Source: JBKBMT01 sp046295655 (lineage in GTDB: Bacteria; Pseudomonadota; Alphaproteobacteria; Rhodobacterales; Rhodobacteraceae). From it: 17,068 bases of DNA. This document shows, one piece after another, positions 1 through 7,554 of the stretch. Below the pieces are notes generated by a model. The model searched no databases and was not told the origin of the DNA. It saw only the letters and a program-made list of their open reading frames with translations. Where the stretch lies: contig JBKBMT010000055.1 in NCBI GenBank assembly GCA_046295655.1, positions 1 through 17,068 on the forward strand, given 5' to 3'. The translations under genes and the position numbers were made by a program. How positions within the stretch are numbered: position 1 is the first letter of the stretch; each line of letters opens with the position of its first letter.

Positions 1-1415
1 CGCGCGGCATGCACGACGGCCTCGGGGTCGTCGCCATTGACGTGGAAGATCGGCGCCTCGACCATCAGCGCGATGTCGGTCGGATAGGGCGAGGTGCGGC
101 TGAAATGCGGTGCCGTGGTGAAGCCGATCTGGTTGTTCACAACGATGTGGATCGTTCCGCCGGTCCGGTGGCCCTTGATGCCGGAAAGCTGGAAGCATTC
201 GGCCACCACGCCCTGGCCGGCAAAGGCCGCGTCGCCGTGCAGCAGGATCGGCAGCACCGCCTTGCGTTCGGTATCGTTCAGCTGGTCCTGCTTGGCCCGG
301 GCCTTGCCGAGCACCACCGGGTTCACAGCCTCGAGGTGGCTCGGGTTGGCGGTCAGGCTGAGGTGGACCACGTTGCCGTCGAACTCGCGGTCGGACGAGG
401 CGCCAAGGTGGTATTTCACGTCGCCCGAACCGTCCACGTCCTCGGGCTTGAAGCTGCCGCCCTGGAATTCGTTGAAGATCGCCCGATAGGGCTTGCCCAT
501 CACGTTGGCCAGGATGTTCAGCCGGCCGCGGTGCGGCATCCCGATGACAATCTCCTTCACCCCCAGGGCGCCGCCGCGCTTGATGATCTGCTCCATCGCG
601 GGGATCAGCGCCTCGCCGCCGTCGAGGCCGAAACGCTTGGTCCCCATGTACTTGACGTGCAGGAACTTCTCGAACCCCTCGGCTTCCACGAGCTTGTTCA
701 GGATCGCCTTGCGCCCGGTCTGGGTAAAGCTGATCTCCTTCCCGTAGCCTTCGATCCGTTCCTTCAGCCAGGCGGCCTGTTCGGGGTCGGAGATGTGCAT
801 GAACTGCAGCGCGAAGGTGCCGCAATAGGTGCGTTTCACGATGTCGAGGATCTGGCGCAGGCTTGCGACCTCGAGGCCCAGCACGTTGTCGATGAAGATC
901 GGCCGGTCCATGTCGGCATCGGTGAAGCCGTAGGATTTCGGGTCGAGCTCGGGGTGCGGGGTCTCGTCGCGCATGCCCAGCGGGTCGAGATCGGCCACCA
1001 AGTGGCCGCGGATCCGGTAGGCGCGGATGATCATCAGCGCCCGGATCGAGTCGAGCACGGCGCGCTGCACCTGGGCGTCGGTCACCTCGACGCCCTTCTC
1101 GGCGGCCTTGGCGGCGATCTTCTGGCCGGCGCCCCTGGCCTCCTTCGGCGCTACCGGCCATTCCCCGGTCAGCGCGGCGGTCAGCTCGTCCACCGGCTGC
1201 GGCGGCCAGTCGGCGCGCGCCCAGGACGGGCCGCTGGCGGCGCGCGTCGCGTCGTTCGGCGCCTCGCCGAGGGCCCGGAAGAACTCGGCCCATGCGGCAT
1301 CGACCGATTTCGGGTCTGCGGCATAGCGGGCCTGCATCCGGTCGATGTATTCGGCATTGGCGCCGTCCATGAACGAGGAGGCGCGGAACTGGGCATTGGG
1401 GGAGTGGTCGGTCAT
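1..1415 (-). CDS. sucA: 2-oxoglutarate dehydrogenase E1 component, N-terminal half (partial)
   Basis: Thiamin-diphosphate-dependent E1 subunit of the 2-oxoglutarate dehydrogenase complex, which decarboxylates 2-oxoglutarate and passes the succinyl group to E2. About 471 codons are present; the family is close to 990 residues, so the C-terminal half lies beyond the left edge. Visible hallmarks are the N-terminal stretch SSFMDGANAEYIDRM, the block LLHGDAAFAGQGVV with Asp395 of the cofactor-binding region, VVNNQIGFTT, and EAPIFHVNGDDPEAVVHAAR at the edge. Two ATGs lie close together at 1421 and 1415. The strong GGGAGGAG (1423-1430) sits almost against the first and about 7 bases before the second, so 1415 (MTDHSPNAQ) is chosen. 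It is the third suc gene of the cluster, 55 bp after sucD and in the same direction, so co-transcription is likely. Identity is very secure; the exact start is less so. Confidence 0.96.
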   Translation of the reverse strand, partial: MTDHSPNAQFRASSFMDGANAEYIDRMQARYAADPKSVDAAWAEFFRALGEAPNDATRAASGPSWARADWPPQPVDELTAALTGEWPVAPKEARGAGQKIAAKAAEKGVEVTDAQVQRAVLDSIRALMIIRAYRIRGHLVADLDPLGMRDETPHPELDPKSYGFTDADMDRPIFIDNVLGLEVASLRQILDIVKRTYCGTFALQFMHISDPEQAAWLKERIEGYGKEISFTQTGRKAILNKLVEAEGFEKFLHVKYMGTKRFGLDGGEALIPAMEQIIKRGGALGVKEIVIGMPHRGRLNILANVMGKPYRAIFNEFQGGSFKPEDVDGSGDVKYHLGASSDREFDGNVVHLSLTANPSHLEAVNPVVLGKARAKQDQLNDTERKAVLPILLHGDAAFAGQGVVAECFQLSGIKGHRTGGTIHIVVNNQIGFTTAPHFSRTSPYPTDIALMVEAPIFHVNGDDPEAVVHAA

Positions 1416-1470
1416 CGTCATGCTCCTCCCGTATGGGCCGCGCAGCGGGGCGCCGCGCGGCATCTGCGCG
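1416..1470 (-). other. sucD-sucA spacer with competing GC-rich hairpins
   Basis: In the 55-bp spacer, 1437-1443 (GCCGCGC) can pair with 1455-1461 (GCGCGGC). Alternatively 1439-1445 (CGCGCAG) can pair with 1464-1470 (CTGCGCG). The two folds exclude each other because they share bases 1439-1443. Both lie just upstream of the sucA ribosome binding site at 1423-1430. They could tune sucA translation or protect the mRNA end, but such repeats arise easily in DNA this rich in G and C. Confidence 0.3.
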
Positions 1471-2355
<885 letters not shown>

Positions 2356-2359
2356 TGTC

Positions 2360-3553
2360 TTAACCCTTCACCGCCTTGACGATCTTCTCCGCCGCGTCCG
2401 ACAGGTTGTCGGCCGCGATCACGTTCAGCCCGGAGTCGGCGATGATCGCCTTGCCCTTCTCGACATTGGTGCCCTCGAGCCGCACCACCAGCGGCACCTT
2501 CAGCCCCACCTCCTTGACCGCGGCGATGATGCCCTCGGCGATGATGTCACAGCGCATGATGCCGCCGAAGATGTTGACGAGGATCCCTTTCACGTTCGGG
2601 TCCGAGGTGATGATCTTGAACGCCTCGGTCACCTTTTCCTTCGTCGCGCCGCCGCCGACGTCGAGGAAGTTCGCAGGCTCGGAGCCGTAGAGCTTGATGA
2701 TGTCCATCGTTGCCATGGCGAGGCCCGCGCCGTTCACCATGCAGCCGATCTCGCCGTCCAGCGCGATGTAGTTCAGGTCGAACTTCGAGGCGGCGAGTTC
2801 CTTCGGGTCCTCCTCGGTCTCGTCGCGCAGCGACAGGATCTCCGGCTGGCGGTAGAGCGCGTTGTTGTCGAAGCCGACCTTGGCATCCAGCGCTTTCAGA
2901 TCGCCCGTCTTGGTCACGATCAGCGGGTTGATCTCCACCATCTCGGCGTCCTTCTCGACGAACATCCGGTAGAGCCTGGTGATCAGGTCGCCGCATTGCT
3001 TGACCTGCTTGCCTTCGAGCCCAAGGGCGAAGGCGACGCGGCGGCCGTGAAAGCCCTGGATCCCGGTCGCCGGATCGACGGTGAAGGTCAGGATCTTCTC
3101 GGGCGTGTGCGCCGCCACTTCTTCGATGTCCATCCCGCCTTCGGTCGAGCAGACGAAGGAGATGCGCGAGCTGCCGCGATCGACAAGCAGCGCGAGGTAG
3201 AGTTCGCGCGCAATCTCGCTGCCATCCTCGATGTAGATGCGGTTGACCTGCTTGCCGGCCGGGCCGGTCTGGTGCGTCACCAGCGTGCGGCCCAGCATCT
3301 GCCCGGCCATCTCGGCCGCTTCCTCGACCGACCGCGCCAGCCGGACGCCGCCCTTCTCGCCGGCCTCGGCCTCCTTGAAACGGCCCTTGCCGCGGCCGCC
3401 GGCGTGGATCTGCGCCTTGACCACCCAGAGCGGGCCGTCAAGCTCGCCCGCTGCCGTCTTGGCATCCTCGGCCCGCAGCACCACCCGGCCGTCCGAGACC
3501 GGAACGCCGTAGCTGCGCAGAAGCGCCTTGGCCTGGTATTCGTGGATGTTCAT
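2360..3553 (-). CDS. sucC: succinyl-CoA ligase subunit beta
   Basis: Beta subunit of succinyl-CoA synthetase; it carries the ATP-grasp fold that binds the nucleotide and sets nucleotide preference. It has 397 residues, a full-length match. It begins MNIHEYQAKALLRSYGVPVS, as is typical of the family. The glycine-rich AGGRGKG loop is at 51-57. VEINPL (206-211) supplies Asn209 and ALDAK supplies Asp223, the expected magnesium ligands by analogy to the E. coli enzyme. The family signature VNIFGGIMRCDIIAEGI is at 326-342. The ATG at 3553 has only a modest upstream GGGACGG. It is the first suc gene after a 170-bp gap that contains a striking pair of palindromes (3660-3690), so it probably has its own promoter as well as possible read-through from mdh. 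Confidence 0.98.
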   Translation of the reverse strand: MNIHEYQAKALLRSYGVPVSDGRVVLRAEDAKTAAGELDGPLWVVKAQIHAGGRGKGRFKEAEAGEKGGVRLARSVEEAAEMAGQMLGRTLVTHQTGPAGKQVNRIYIEDGSEIARELYLALLVDRGSSRISFVCSTEGGMDIEEVAAHTPEKILTFTVDPATGIQGFHGRRVAFALGLEGKQVKQCGDLITRLYRMFVEKDAEMVEINPLIVTKTGDLKALDAKVGFDNNALYRQPEILSLRDETEEDPKELAASKFDLNYIALDGEIGCMVNGAGLAMATMDIIKLYGSEPANFLDVGGGATKEKVTEAFKIITSDPNVKGILVNIFGGIMRCDIIAEGIIAAVKEVGLKVPLVVRLEGTNVEKGKAIIADSGLNVIAADNLSDAAEKIVKAVKG

Positions 3554-3723
3554 GGCACCGTCCCGTCTGGTCTGATTTCGGCGCCTTCTGGCACAGGTTC
3601 GGAAAGGCGCAAACCGGATTTCGCTGAAAATCCGTGCCGCCCGCGAAGAATCGGCAAGTTGTGATCACATGAAAAAATCGTGTGATCACAAGTGGCGGTT
3701 CGCGCTGTCGGCAATCGATTCGC
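3554..3723 (-). promoter_or_regulatory. sucCDA upstream region and leader
   Basis: This 170-bp gap lies between the stop of the exported-protein gene and sucC. It is locally richer in A and T than its surroundings. It holds the twin palindromes at 3660-3690 and, nearer the gene, a small inverted repeat CGGATTT (3615-3621) / AAATCCG (3628-3634) that would form a 7-bp hairpin in the sucC leader. No convincing -35/-10 pair could be fixed. One weak possibility on the minus strand is TTGTGA and TGTGAT 16 bases apart, overlapping the palindromes themselves. That this is the sucCDA control region is inferred from position and content. Confidence 0.5.
3659..3691. promoter_or_regulatory. twin TGTGATCACA palindromes, probable operator
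   Basis: Two identical, perfectly self-complementary 10-mers TGTGATCACA occupy 3660-3669 and 3681-3690. Their centres are 21 bp apart, which is two turns of the helix. Symmetry extends one base outward on each side (T3659 and A3691). The intervening 11 bases are A+T-rich with a run of six A. Two dimers could bind side by side on the same DNA face. The 10-mer fits the loose T-G-T...A-C-A shape of GntR/FadR-type operators but is not a standard CRP or FNR site. The block is about 107-137 bp upstream of the sucC ATG. The binding protein is not identified. Confidence 0.6.
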
Positions 3724-4929
3724 TCAGTTCAGGAGCAGGGCGAACAGGACTGCATCGCCATAGAGCATCCGTTCGAACTCGCGCCAGGACTCGGGGCTGG
3801 CGCGGGTGCCCTTCTCGGCCCAGCGCAGCAGGCCGTGACCCTGGAACCAGCCCATCGGATCGACCGGCGCGGGGTCGTCGAACAGCCGCGCGAGATTCAC
3901 CCCGGCCTCGGCCCCGTAGCGCCAGTGCGGCATCAGAAGCCGCCCGGTCAGCAGGCCCTCGGCCTCGTCCAGCACCGCAAGCCAGCGCGGCCCGGTGCCC
4001 GGCGGCAGCCGGAACCCCAGCGCCGCCGTCTGACGGTCGTTCGGGATCCATTCCGCCTCGTCGTCGCTCTCTGCCGCGACCGCATCCCAGAACCGCCGGT
4101 TCAGCGCGATCATCGCCAGCAGGTGCTGCCGTGCCTGCCGGGTCAGCGCCGGGTCGGGTTGACGGTGCAGGGTCAGCCACAGCATCGCCAAGGCGTCCGC
4201 CTGCCGGCCCAGCATCATGTCCAGCGCACTGGGCATCGGCGCAGTGCCGCGCAGGTCCATGAAGGCGACCTTCGAGTCCAGCACCAGGTCGATCGCCGGA
4301 CCGGGGTCGAAGGCCAGCGCGAGGGTCGACAGGCCCTGAAGGAACTCGGCATAGGCGGCCAGCCAGAAGGCATCGGCGGCATCGAAGCGGATCACGGCAT
4401 CGGCCACCGGGCTTTGCCGCATCCGCGCCACGTCCCGCCCCAGCACGGTCAGCCCGGCCACCTCGACCAGCCCCTCGCCGGGGCCCCGCCGGCCGTTGCC
4501 GTCGATGTCGAACCACAGGTCGCCGAGACGGATCGCAAGTCCGAAATCGTCCGCGGGCATCCCGGTCAGCGCCGCGCCCGCCTCGGCCAGATCGGCGCGC
4601 AGGTCCGACAGCAGGGCGGTCATCACGGCACCGGTAAAGGGTTCGGGCGCGGGATTTTGCGGGATCGGCAGCCGCAGCACGGGAAGCTGCGTTCCCGCAT
4701 CCCCCAGCCCGTGCCGCCAGCGTGTCTGAAGCGCGCCTTCCACAGCGCCGAGGAAACGCAGCCCGGCCAGGGCGAAACGTTCGTCCGCCGACAGGTCGGA
4801 CAGCGCCGCCAGACGTTCGGCCACCGGGCGCAGGCCGCGCTCGGCGATCTCGCCGGACAGAGCACCCTGGGCAGCCCCGGAACCGGCGGAGAGCGTGGCC
4901 AGCAGGATCACGAGGGCAGCCAGGCGCAT
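3724..4929 (-). CDS. exported protein of unknown function with an EF-hand-like loop
   Basis: 401-residue protein of no family I recognise. The start at 4929 gives a clear signal peptide (MRLAALVILLATLSAGSGAA, likely cut near residue 20-22), and GGAGG lies 5 bases upstream. No other membrane segment is evident, so the mature protein is probably periplasmic or secreted. Residues 141-152 (DIDGNGRRGPGE) have acidic or polar residues at EF-hand loop positions 1, 3, 5 and 12 and the Gly at position 6, so this is a plausible single calcium site, though the hydrophobic residue usual at position 8 is Arg. The rest looks helical, with many Leu, Ala and Arg and several Trp-containing stretches. It lies 68 bp after mdh and 170 bp before sucC, on the same strand. 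A link to TCA metabolism is suggested by position only; it may simply be a conserved passenger. Confidence 0.85.
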   Translation of the reverse strand: MRLAALVILLATLSAGSGAAQGALSGEIAERGLRPVAERLAALSDLSADERFALAGLRFLGAVEGALQTRWRHGLGDAGTQLPVLRLPIPQNPAPEPFTGAVMTALLSDLRADLAEAGAALTGMPADDFGLAIRLGDLWFDIDGNGRRGPGEGLVEVAGLTVLGRDVARMRQSPVADAVIRFDAADAFWLAAYAEFLQGLSTLALAFDPGPAIDLVLDSKVAFMDLRGTAPMPSALDMMLGRQADALAMLWLTLHRQPDPALTRQARQHLLAMIALNRRFWDAVAAESDDEAEWIPNDRQTAALGFRLPPGTGPRWLAVLDEAEGLLTGRLLMPHWRYGAEAGVNLARLFDDPAPVDPMGWFQGHGLLRWAEKGTRASPESWREFERMLYGDAVLFALLLN

Positions 4930-4963
4930 CGAAGCCTCCGGGGTCGGGCGTCCGATGCCATGC

Positions 4964-4987
4964 TGCGCGCGCCCGAAGGCGCGCGCA
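4964..4987 (-). terminator. C(UUCG)G hairpin downstream of mdh
   Basis: A perfect 10-bp stem (4964-4973 with 4978-4987) is closed on the minus-strand transcript by the unusually stable cUUCGg tetraloop. It begins 10 bases past the mdh stop codon. There is no run of T after it in the direction of transcription, so it is not a classical intrinsic terminator. It could be a leaky terminator, or a barrier that protects the mdh mRNA end and uncouples mdh from the next gene. Confidence 0.5.
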
Positions 4988-4997
4988 AGCGGTGATG

Positions 4998-5960
4998 TCA
5001 GGAAAGCGAGGGATCGATCCCCTTGCAGGCCTCGACAAGCCCCTTCACGGCATCGACCGACTTCTGGAACATCGCGGTCTCGTCCTTGTCGAGCTTGATC
5101 TCGATGATCTTCTCGATCCCGCCCGCGCCGATCACGGTGGGCACGCCGACATACATCCCCTTCAGGCCATAGGCGCCCTCGACATAGGCCGCGCAGGGCA
5201 GGACGCGCTTCTGGTCCTTGAGGAAGGCTTCGGCCATCTCGATCGCGCTGGTCGCCGGGGCGTAGAAGGCACTGCCGGTCTTGAGCAACCCGACGATCTC
5301 GGCCCCGCCATCGCGGGTGCGCTGCACGATGGCATCCATCCGCTCCTTCGTCGTCCAGCCCATCTCGATCAGGTCGGGCAGGGGGATCCCGGCGACGGTC
5401 GAATAGCGCACCGAGGGCACCATCGTGTCGCCGTGCCCGCCCAGGACGAAGGCGGTGACGTCGCGCATGGAGACGCCGAATTCGAGGCTCAGGAAATGTC
5501 GGAACCGGGCCGAGTCGAGCACGCCGGCCATGCCTACCACCATGTTGTGCGGCAGGCCCGAGAATTCGCGCAGCGCCCAGACCATGGCATCGAGCGGGTT
5601 GGTGATGCAGATGACGAAGGCGCCGGGGGCGTGTTTGGCGATGCCCTCGCCGACCGCCTTCATCACCTTGAGGTTGATGCCGAGAAGATCGTCCCGGCTC
5701 ATCCCCGGCTTGCGTGGCACGCCGGCGGTCACGATGCAGACATCGGCGCCGGCAATGTCGGCGTAGTCGTTGGTGCCCTTCAGCACCGCGTCGAAGCCTT
5801 CCGACGGACCGCTTTCGGCGATGTCGAGCGCCTTGCCCTGGGGCGTGCCCTCGGCGATGTCGAACAGGACGATGTCGCCCAGTTCCTTGATCGCGGCGAG
5901 ATGCGCGAGCGTGCCGCCGATCTGCCCCGCGCCGATCAGCGCAATCTTCGGTCTGGCCAT
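4998..5960 (-). CDS. mdh: malate dehydrogenase (NAD-dependent, LDH-like type)
   Basis: Oxidises malate to oxaloacetate with NAD in the TCA cycle; a cytoplasmic enzyme of the LDH-like MDH group. It has 320 residues, the usual length for this group. The Rossmann motif GAGQIGGTLA (10-19) is followed by Asp34 at the end of the second strand, as expected for NAD preference. VPRKPGMSR holds Arg83 and Arg89; Arg rather than Gln at 83 marks malate instead of lactate specificity. NPLDAMVW is at 121-128. The catalytic pair is Asp149 (VLDSARF) and His176 (GGHGD), with Arg152 binding the substrate. The ATG at 5960 follows GAGAGG by a short spacer. It heads the minus-strand cluster and is divergent from the exporter gene starting at 6087. 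Confidence 0.98.
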   Translation of the reverse strand: MARPKIALIGAGQIGGTLAHLAAIKELGDIVLFDIAEGTPQGKALDIAESGPSEGFDAVLKGTNDYADIAGADVCIVTAGVPRKPGMSRDDLLGINLKVMKAVGEGIAKHAPGAFVICITNPLDAMVWALREFSGLPHNMVVGMAGVLDSARFRHFLSLEFGVSMRDVTAFVLGGHGDTMVPSVRYSTVAGIPLPDLIEMGWTTKERMDAIVQRTRDGGAEIVGLLKTGSAFYAPATSAIEMAEAFLKDQKRVLPCAAYVEGAYGLKGMYVGVPTVIGAGGIEKIIEIKLDKDETAMFQKSVDAVKGLVEACKGIDPSLS

Positions 5961-6086
5961 GGATCCTCTCCGGTTGCCGTTGCGAGATGGCGCACCGCTT
6001 AGGCGCAAGGTCCTGCGCGCGCAAGTCCGGCATCTGGCCGGAACCCGGTGTTTGCGGTAAAGGGCCGCAAAGTCCGGGGGGGCCTG
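5961..6086. promoter_or_regulatory. mdh / exporter divergent promoter region with two inverted repeats
   Basis: This 126-bp gap must carry the mdh promoter and probably that of the exporter gene. Two dyads are visible: TCCGGC (6026-6031) / GCCGGA (6037-6042) with a 5-base spacer, and TTTGCGG (6051-6057) / CCGCAAA (6065-6071) with a 7-base spacer. No clear -35/-10 pair was found in either direction. The second dyad would fall inside the coding region if the exporter used the GTG at 6048, which mildly favours the later start. Confidence 0.45.
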
Positions 6087-6839
6087 GTGCAGTTCGATCT
6101 CGTGTTCTTCGCGGCCGCCGTCCCGGCAGTGGTGTTCGCCGGCATCTCCAAGGGCGGCTTCGGGTCGGGCGCGGCCTTTGCGGCAACGCCGATTCTGGCG
6201 CTCGTGGTCGAACCCGGCATGGCGCTCGGCATCATGCTGCCGCTGCTGATGGTGATGGATGTCACCACCCTGCGCCCCTACTGGAAGCGGTGGGACGGCG
6301 AGGCCGCGCGGCTGCTGCTGATCGGCGGGGTTCCGGGCGTCGTCCTCGGCGCGGCGGTGTATCGGGCCGTTGACGCCGATTTCTTCCGGCTGCTGATCGG
6401 GGCGGTTGCGCTGGGCTTCGTGGCCTTCCAGATGGCGCGTGCCACCGGCCTGCTGCGGCTGGCGCCCCGGCCGATGGGGTCGGCGGCGGGGGTCATCGCC
6501 GGGATTGCCGCGGGTTTCACCTCGTTCGTCAGCCACGCCGGCGGGCCGCCGGCGGCGGTCTACATGCTGATGAAGGGCGTCGGAAAGACCGCCTATCAGG
6601 CGACCACGGTCATCGTCTTCTGGGCGATCAACTGGGTCAAGTTCGTGCCGTTCGTGTTTCTGGGCATCTTCACCGCCGACACCGTGCTTGCCTGCCTGAT
6701 GCTGGCGCCGGCGGCGGTCCTGGGCGCGTGGATCGGCATCCATGCGCACCGCTGGGTGCCCGAACGCGCCTTCTTCGCGATCACCTATGTCCTGCTGACG
6801 CTGACCGGCGGCAAGCTGGTCTGGGACGCGCTGGCCTGA
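6087..6839 (+). CDS. TauE/SafE-family membrane exporter
   Basis: 250-residue integral membrane protein of the TauE/SafE (formerly DUF81) family, whose members are implicated in moving sulfite, sulfonates or other small organic anions across the inner membrane. The N-terminus VPAVVFAGISKGGFGSGAAF is the typical first conserved block. The second repeat carries SHAGGPPAAVYML starting at Ser149. About seven to eight hydrophobic segments are seen. Two GTG starts are possible. 6087 (MQFDLVFFAAAVP) follows a G-rich GGGGGG and fits the usual family N-terminus; 6048 would add 13 polar residues and overlap a dyad. It is divergent from mdh with nothing downstream on the same strand for about 715 bp, so it is probably monocistronic. 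Substrate unknown. Confidence 0.9.
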   Translation: MQFDLVFFAAAVPAVVFAGISKGGFGSGAAFAATPILALVVEPGMALGIMLPLLMVMDVTTLRPYWKRWDGEAARLLLIGGVPGVVLGAAVYRAVDADFFRLLIGAVALGFVAFQMARATGLLRLAPRPMGSAAGVIAGIAAGFTSFVSHAGGPPAAVYMLMKGVGKTAYQATTVIVFWAINWVKFVPFVFLGIFTADTVLACLMLAPAAVLGAWIGIHAHRWVPERAFFAITYVLLTLTGGKLVWDALA

Positions 6840-7554
6840 GGGATGGTCTGCCGCGCGGCCGTCCACGCGGCAGCACGGCATGCCGATGGCTCGACCAGGT
6901 GATTCGCAGGGGCAGTGTCGGATCGGTTCGCAACCCGTGGATGATCCGGGGCGTCGGTTGGCTTTGGCTGGCCGGGGTCAACGAGCGCCATATTTCCGCC
7001 ATCTTCCGAAAGGGGCGGGACCTTTCGTCAGAGCGGTTTTCTTCGATCGCTTGATTGTTCCCCTGGACAGCACAAAGCCGGTGCATCTTCGGGCGTTCGC
7101 GGGACGAAATCGCGTCAGGACAACGGGATGTGTGGAAGGCCGGTCCAGACTGCCGACGGCACCCGGCAAGATTGCGGAGATCGAGGCAACAATCTGCATC
7201 CGGGGGTTGATCTGTCTCCGAGCTCTATTCGGAATGATTGTCCTTCGCGCGCCCCGCTCTCGCCACAAGCCTGCCATTTTTCCTTTCCGCGAGAGTGAAG
7301 GAGCGTCTAAACTTTGAACATGCACCGGCGTTCGGTGCGATTGGCCGTGGGGGCGGTCGTAAGGGTCTGGCCCGGGTGCGGGCAAGGGTAACGATTGTGC
7401 TGCTGACCGAAGATCCGACGCAAGGACATGCCGCATTGTGCGGGGAAGGTGCCCGGGATGCCGGCCGAGCCGCGGCGGTCGTCCTGCGCGCATTTGCGGT
7501 CTTCGCGGGTGCGGCTGGCGCCGACAGCGGAATCGTATGGAGGAATGGCGTCTG
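6840..7554. other. 715-bp stretch without a supportable gene
   Basis: Open frames cross this stretch on both strands, but none has a convincing start, ribosome binding site or recognisable protein motif. The minus-strand frame at 6978-7493 is rich in Arg and Pro and looks like noise. A plus-strand TTG-start frame at 7238-7555 is likewise unrecognised. The region contains a 7-bp hairpin CGAAAGG (7007-7013) / CCTTTCG (7021-7027) and an A+T-richer patch near 7271-7320 that could hold a promoter for the RTX gene. I see no tRNA or known RNA. It could also contain decayed coding sequence, but I could not identify any. Confidence 0.45.
6848..6873 (+). terminator. hairpin after the exporter gene, possible weak terminator
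   Basis: CTGCCGCG (6848-6855) and CGCGGCAG (6866-6873) form an 8-bp GC-rich stem with a 10-base loop, starting 9 bases after the stop codon at 6839. No T-run follows. A second short palindrome, CGGCATGCCG (6876-6885), lies immediately after. Position suits transcript ending or 3' protection, but the evidence is structural only. Confidence 0.35.

Noticed and set aside
3660..3669. Reading TGTGATCACA as a CRP or FNR site
   Set aside because: CRP sites have TGTGA and TCACA separated by 6 bases, and FNR sites are TTGAT-4-ATCAA; here the halves abut with no spacer.
3659..3691. Reading the twin palindromes as a transcription terminator
   Set aside because: The 11-bp stem is A+T-rich, the A/T run is in the loop rather than after the stem, and each arm is itself a perfect palindrome, which points to protein binding sites.
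6048..6086. Upstream GTG start for the exporter gene
   Set aside because: It adds 13 polar residues not typical of the family N-terminus and runs through an inverted repeat; the GTG at 6087 fits better.
6978..7493. Minus-strand frame of about 171 codons in the gene-free stretch
   Set aside because: Rich in Arg and Pro, with no recognisable motif; I briefly considered a transposase remnant (WRKYGAR-like end) but could not support it.
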